Positions 24,686-25,652 of a stretch of DNA of 25,652 nt are shown here, piece by piece. Source of the stretch: UBA2979 sp963694535 (lineage in GTDB: Bacteria; Chloroflexota; Dehalococcoidia; UBA2979); contig CAVODE010000019.1 of assembly GCA_963694535.1 (NCBI GenBank), positions 1 to 25,652 of the forward strand, given 5' to 3'. The notes beneath the pieces are model-generated. The model made no database searches. It was not told the origin of the DNA and was given only the letters and a program-made list of their open reading frames with translations. The position numbers and the translations under genes are program-made. The first letter of the stretch is position 1. Each line of letters opens with the position of its first letter.

Positions 24686-25652
24686 GTGCGAGGCAATTTC
24701 GAAGCACCTTGGTGGCTGGGGTTAAATGATGAACCATCTGTACTAAACGTAAAACCTAACCCCGCACGTTCAATACAGTTTGATTCACGAAACGTTCAGA
24801 GCGGTGATATCTTCGTCGCAATTAAAGGGGCGATTTCAGACGGCCATGACTATCTGGACGAGGCAGTCACGAACGGCGCTATTGCGTTAGTAGTTGATCA
24901 AGGGTGTCGCCAAGATAACATTGTGATTCCTCAGTATGAGGTGATTAATACGAGGAGATCTCTGGCTAAAATTTCAGCCGCGTTTGAGAATTATCCGGGA
25001 GATTCTTTGTGTTTGATCGGAGTCACTGGTACTAACGGCAAATCAACGACCTCTTTTATACTTAACTCAATACTGGAAAAAGCTGGCCTTGTGACTGGGA
25101 TAATGACAACAATCGAAACACGAATTGGGAGTGAAATACTTAATAATCCAACGAGACTTACCTCTCAAGAATCTCCAGAAATACAAAGCAACTTAGCACT
25201 GATGGCAAGCAGAGGTTGTTCTCACGTGATAATCGAAGCGACCTCTATCGGCTTACATGCGCACCGATTGGATGGCTGTAAATTCGATCTTGGTATTTTT
25301 ACTAATTTGACACCAGATCATCTGGACTATCACGGTGACATGCCCTCATACGTGGAGGCAAAAACACTTCTATTTGCCAAATTAAAGCAAGGTGGTCATG
25401 CAATAATAAATAACTCTACCGAGTATTCAGAGGTATTTGAGACGGTAGCCGAGACTCGCGGAGCAACTGTCTCACGATATAACCTAGCTGATGCAACTAA
25501 TATCGAAATGTCGGCCTCCGGTACAGTGTTTGAATACAATTTTCTTGGCGAGAGTGGACCGCAGCAAATTCAATCGAGACTAATTGGTAATTATAATCTT
25601 GAGAATATGCTTGCGGCGATCCGAGCTTCAGAGACCTTGGGTGTCGATTCTG
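24686..25652 (+). CDS. murE: UDP-N-acetylmuramyl-tripeptide synthetase (MurE), 3' end beyond window
   Basis: Adds the third amino acid to the peptidoglycan stem peptide in the cytoplasm. The reading frame is open from the GTG at 24686 to the window edge (322 codons). GAGGA lies seven bases before the GTG and an in-frame stop is 15 bases upstream, which fixes the start. The N-terminal domain has FDSRNVQSGDIFVAIKG (32-48). The ATP loop is GVTGTNGKST (112-121). The central domain has EATSIGLHAHR, FTNLTPDHLDYHGDM and the carbamylated-lysine motif YVEAKTLLF (Lys226). GNYNLENMLAAI follows near the edge. The residues that choose between diaminopimelate and lysine lie beyond the window. MurE rather than MurF is favoured by the DSR start and DHLDYHG motif. 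Confidence 0.93.
   Translation, partial: MRGNFEAPWWLGLNDEPSVLNVKPNPARSIQFDSRNVQSGDIFVAIKGAISDGHDYLDEAVTNGAIALVVDQGCRQDNIVIPQYEVINTRRSLAKISAAFENYPGDSLCLIGVTGTNGKSTTSFILNSILEKAGLVTGIMTTIETRIGSEILNNPTRLTSQESPEIQSNLALMASRGCSHVIIEATSIGLHAHRLDGCKFDLGIFTNLTPDHLDYHGDMPSYVEAKTLLFAKLKQGGHAIINNSTEYSEVFETVAETRGATVSRYNLADATNIEMSASGTVFEYNFLGESGPQQIQSRLIGNYNLENMLAAIRASETLGVDS

Noticed and set aside
1..25652. CRISPR array, tRNA genes, complete insertion sequence or prophage
   Set aside because: No regularly spaced repeats, no cloverleaf with a T-loop motif and no transposase or phage structural genes were seen on either strand.

Overview
The window is a gene-dense bacterial chromosome segment of moderate G+C. 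It holds core biosynthesis, DNA repair and RNA-processing genes and no transposon, prophage or CRISPR array. The gene set (RNase J, family-4 uracil-DNA glycosylase, TatA/TatC, a DUF177-rpmF-fab-acpP cluster, paired hydantoinase subunits, an FtsK with a long spacer before its motor) suggests Chloroflexota, perhaps a SAR202- or Dehalococcoidia-like lineage. This placement is inference: no rRNA gene is present.

Layout. Positions 1-165 (-) hold the start of a helix-turn-helix gene that runs off the left edge. It is divergent from a DinB-type DNA polymerase (336-1535, +). From 10411 down to 1519 (-) there is one long, tightly packed gene train: hydantoinase subunits A and B, a SIMPL-domain lipoprotein, dCTP deaminase, then ribD-ribE-ribBA-ribH and a small single-span membrane protein. 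Several of these genes overlap or are spaced by only a few bases. uvrB (10523-12583, +) diverges from this train and converges on ftsK with only 6 bases between the stop codons.

A second minus-strand train reads from 22296 down to 12590: DUF177 protein, L32, FabD, FabG, NusB, acyl carrier protein, TatA, TatC, uracil-DNA glycosylase, RNase J and FtsK. It combines fatty acid initiation and elongation with RNA processing, protein export, repair and chromosome segregation. Upstream lie the RNase P RNA gene (about 22368-22736, -), a serine-recombinase-like protein whose catalytic motif looks lost (22784-24127, -) and a flavin split-barrel protein (24164-24583, -). The window ends inside murE (24686 to the right edge, +), a peptidoglycan gene.

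Most worth a second look: the recombinase-like protein that keeps its DNA-binding half but lacks the catalytic Arg/Ser motif; RibD with His in place of the first zinc cysteine and an altered substrate motif; RibBA with Gln in place of a metal-binding His; a cysteine-free L32; and nusB located inside the fatty acid cluster rather than beside ribH.
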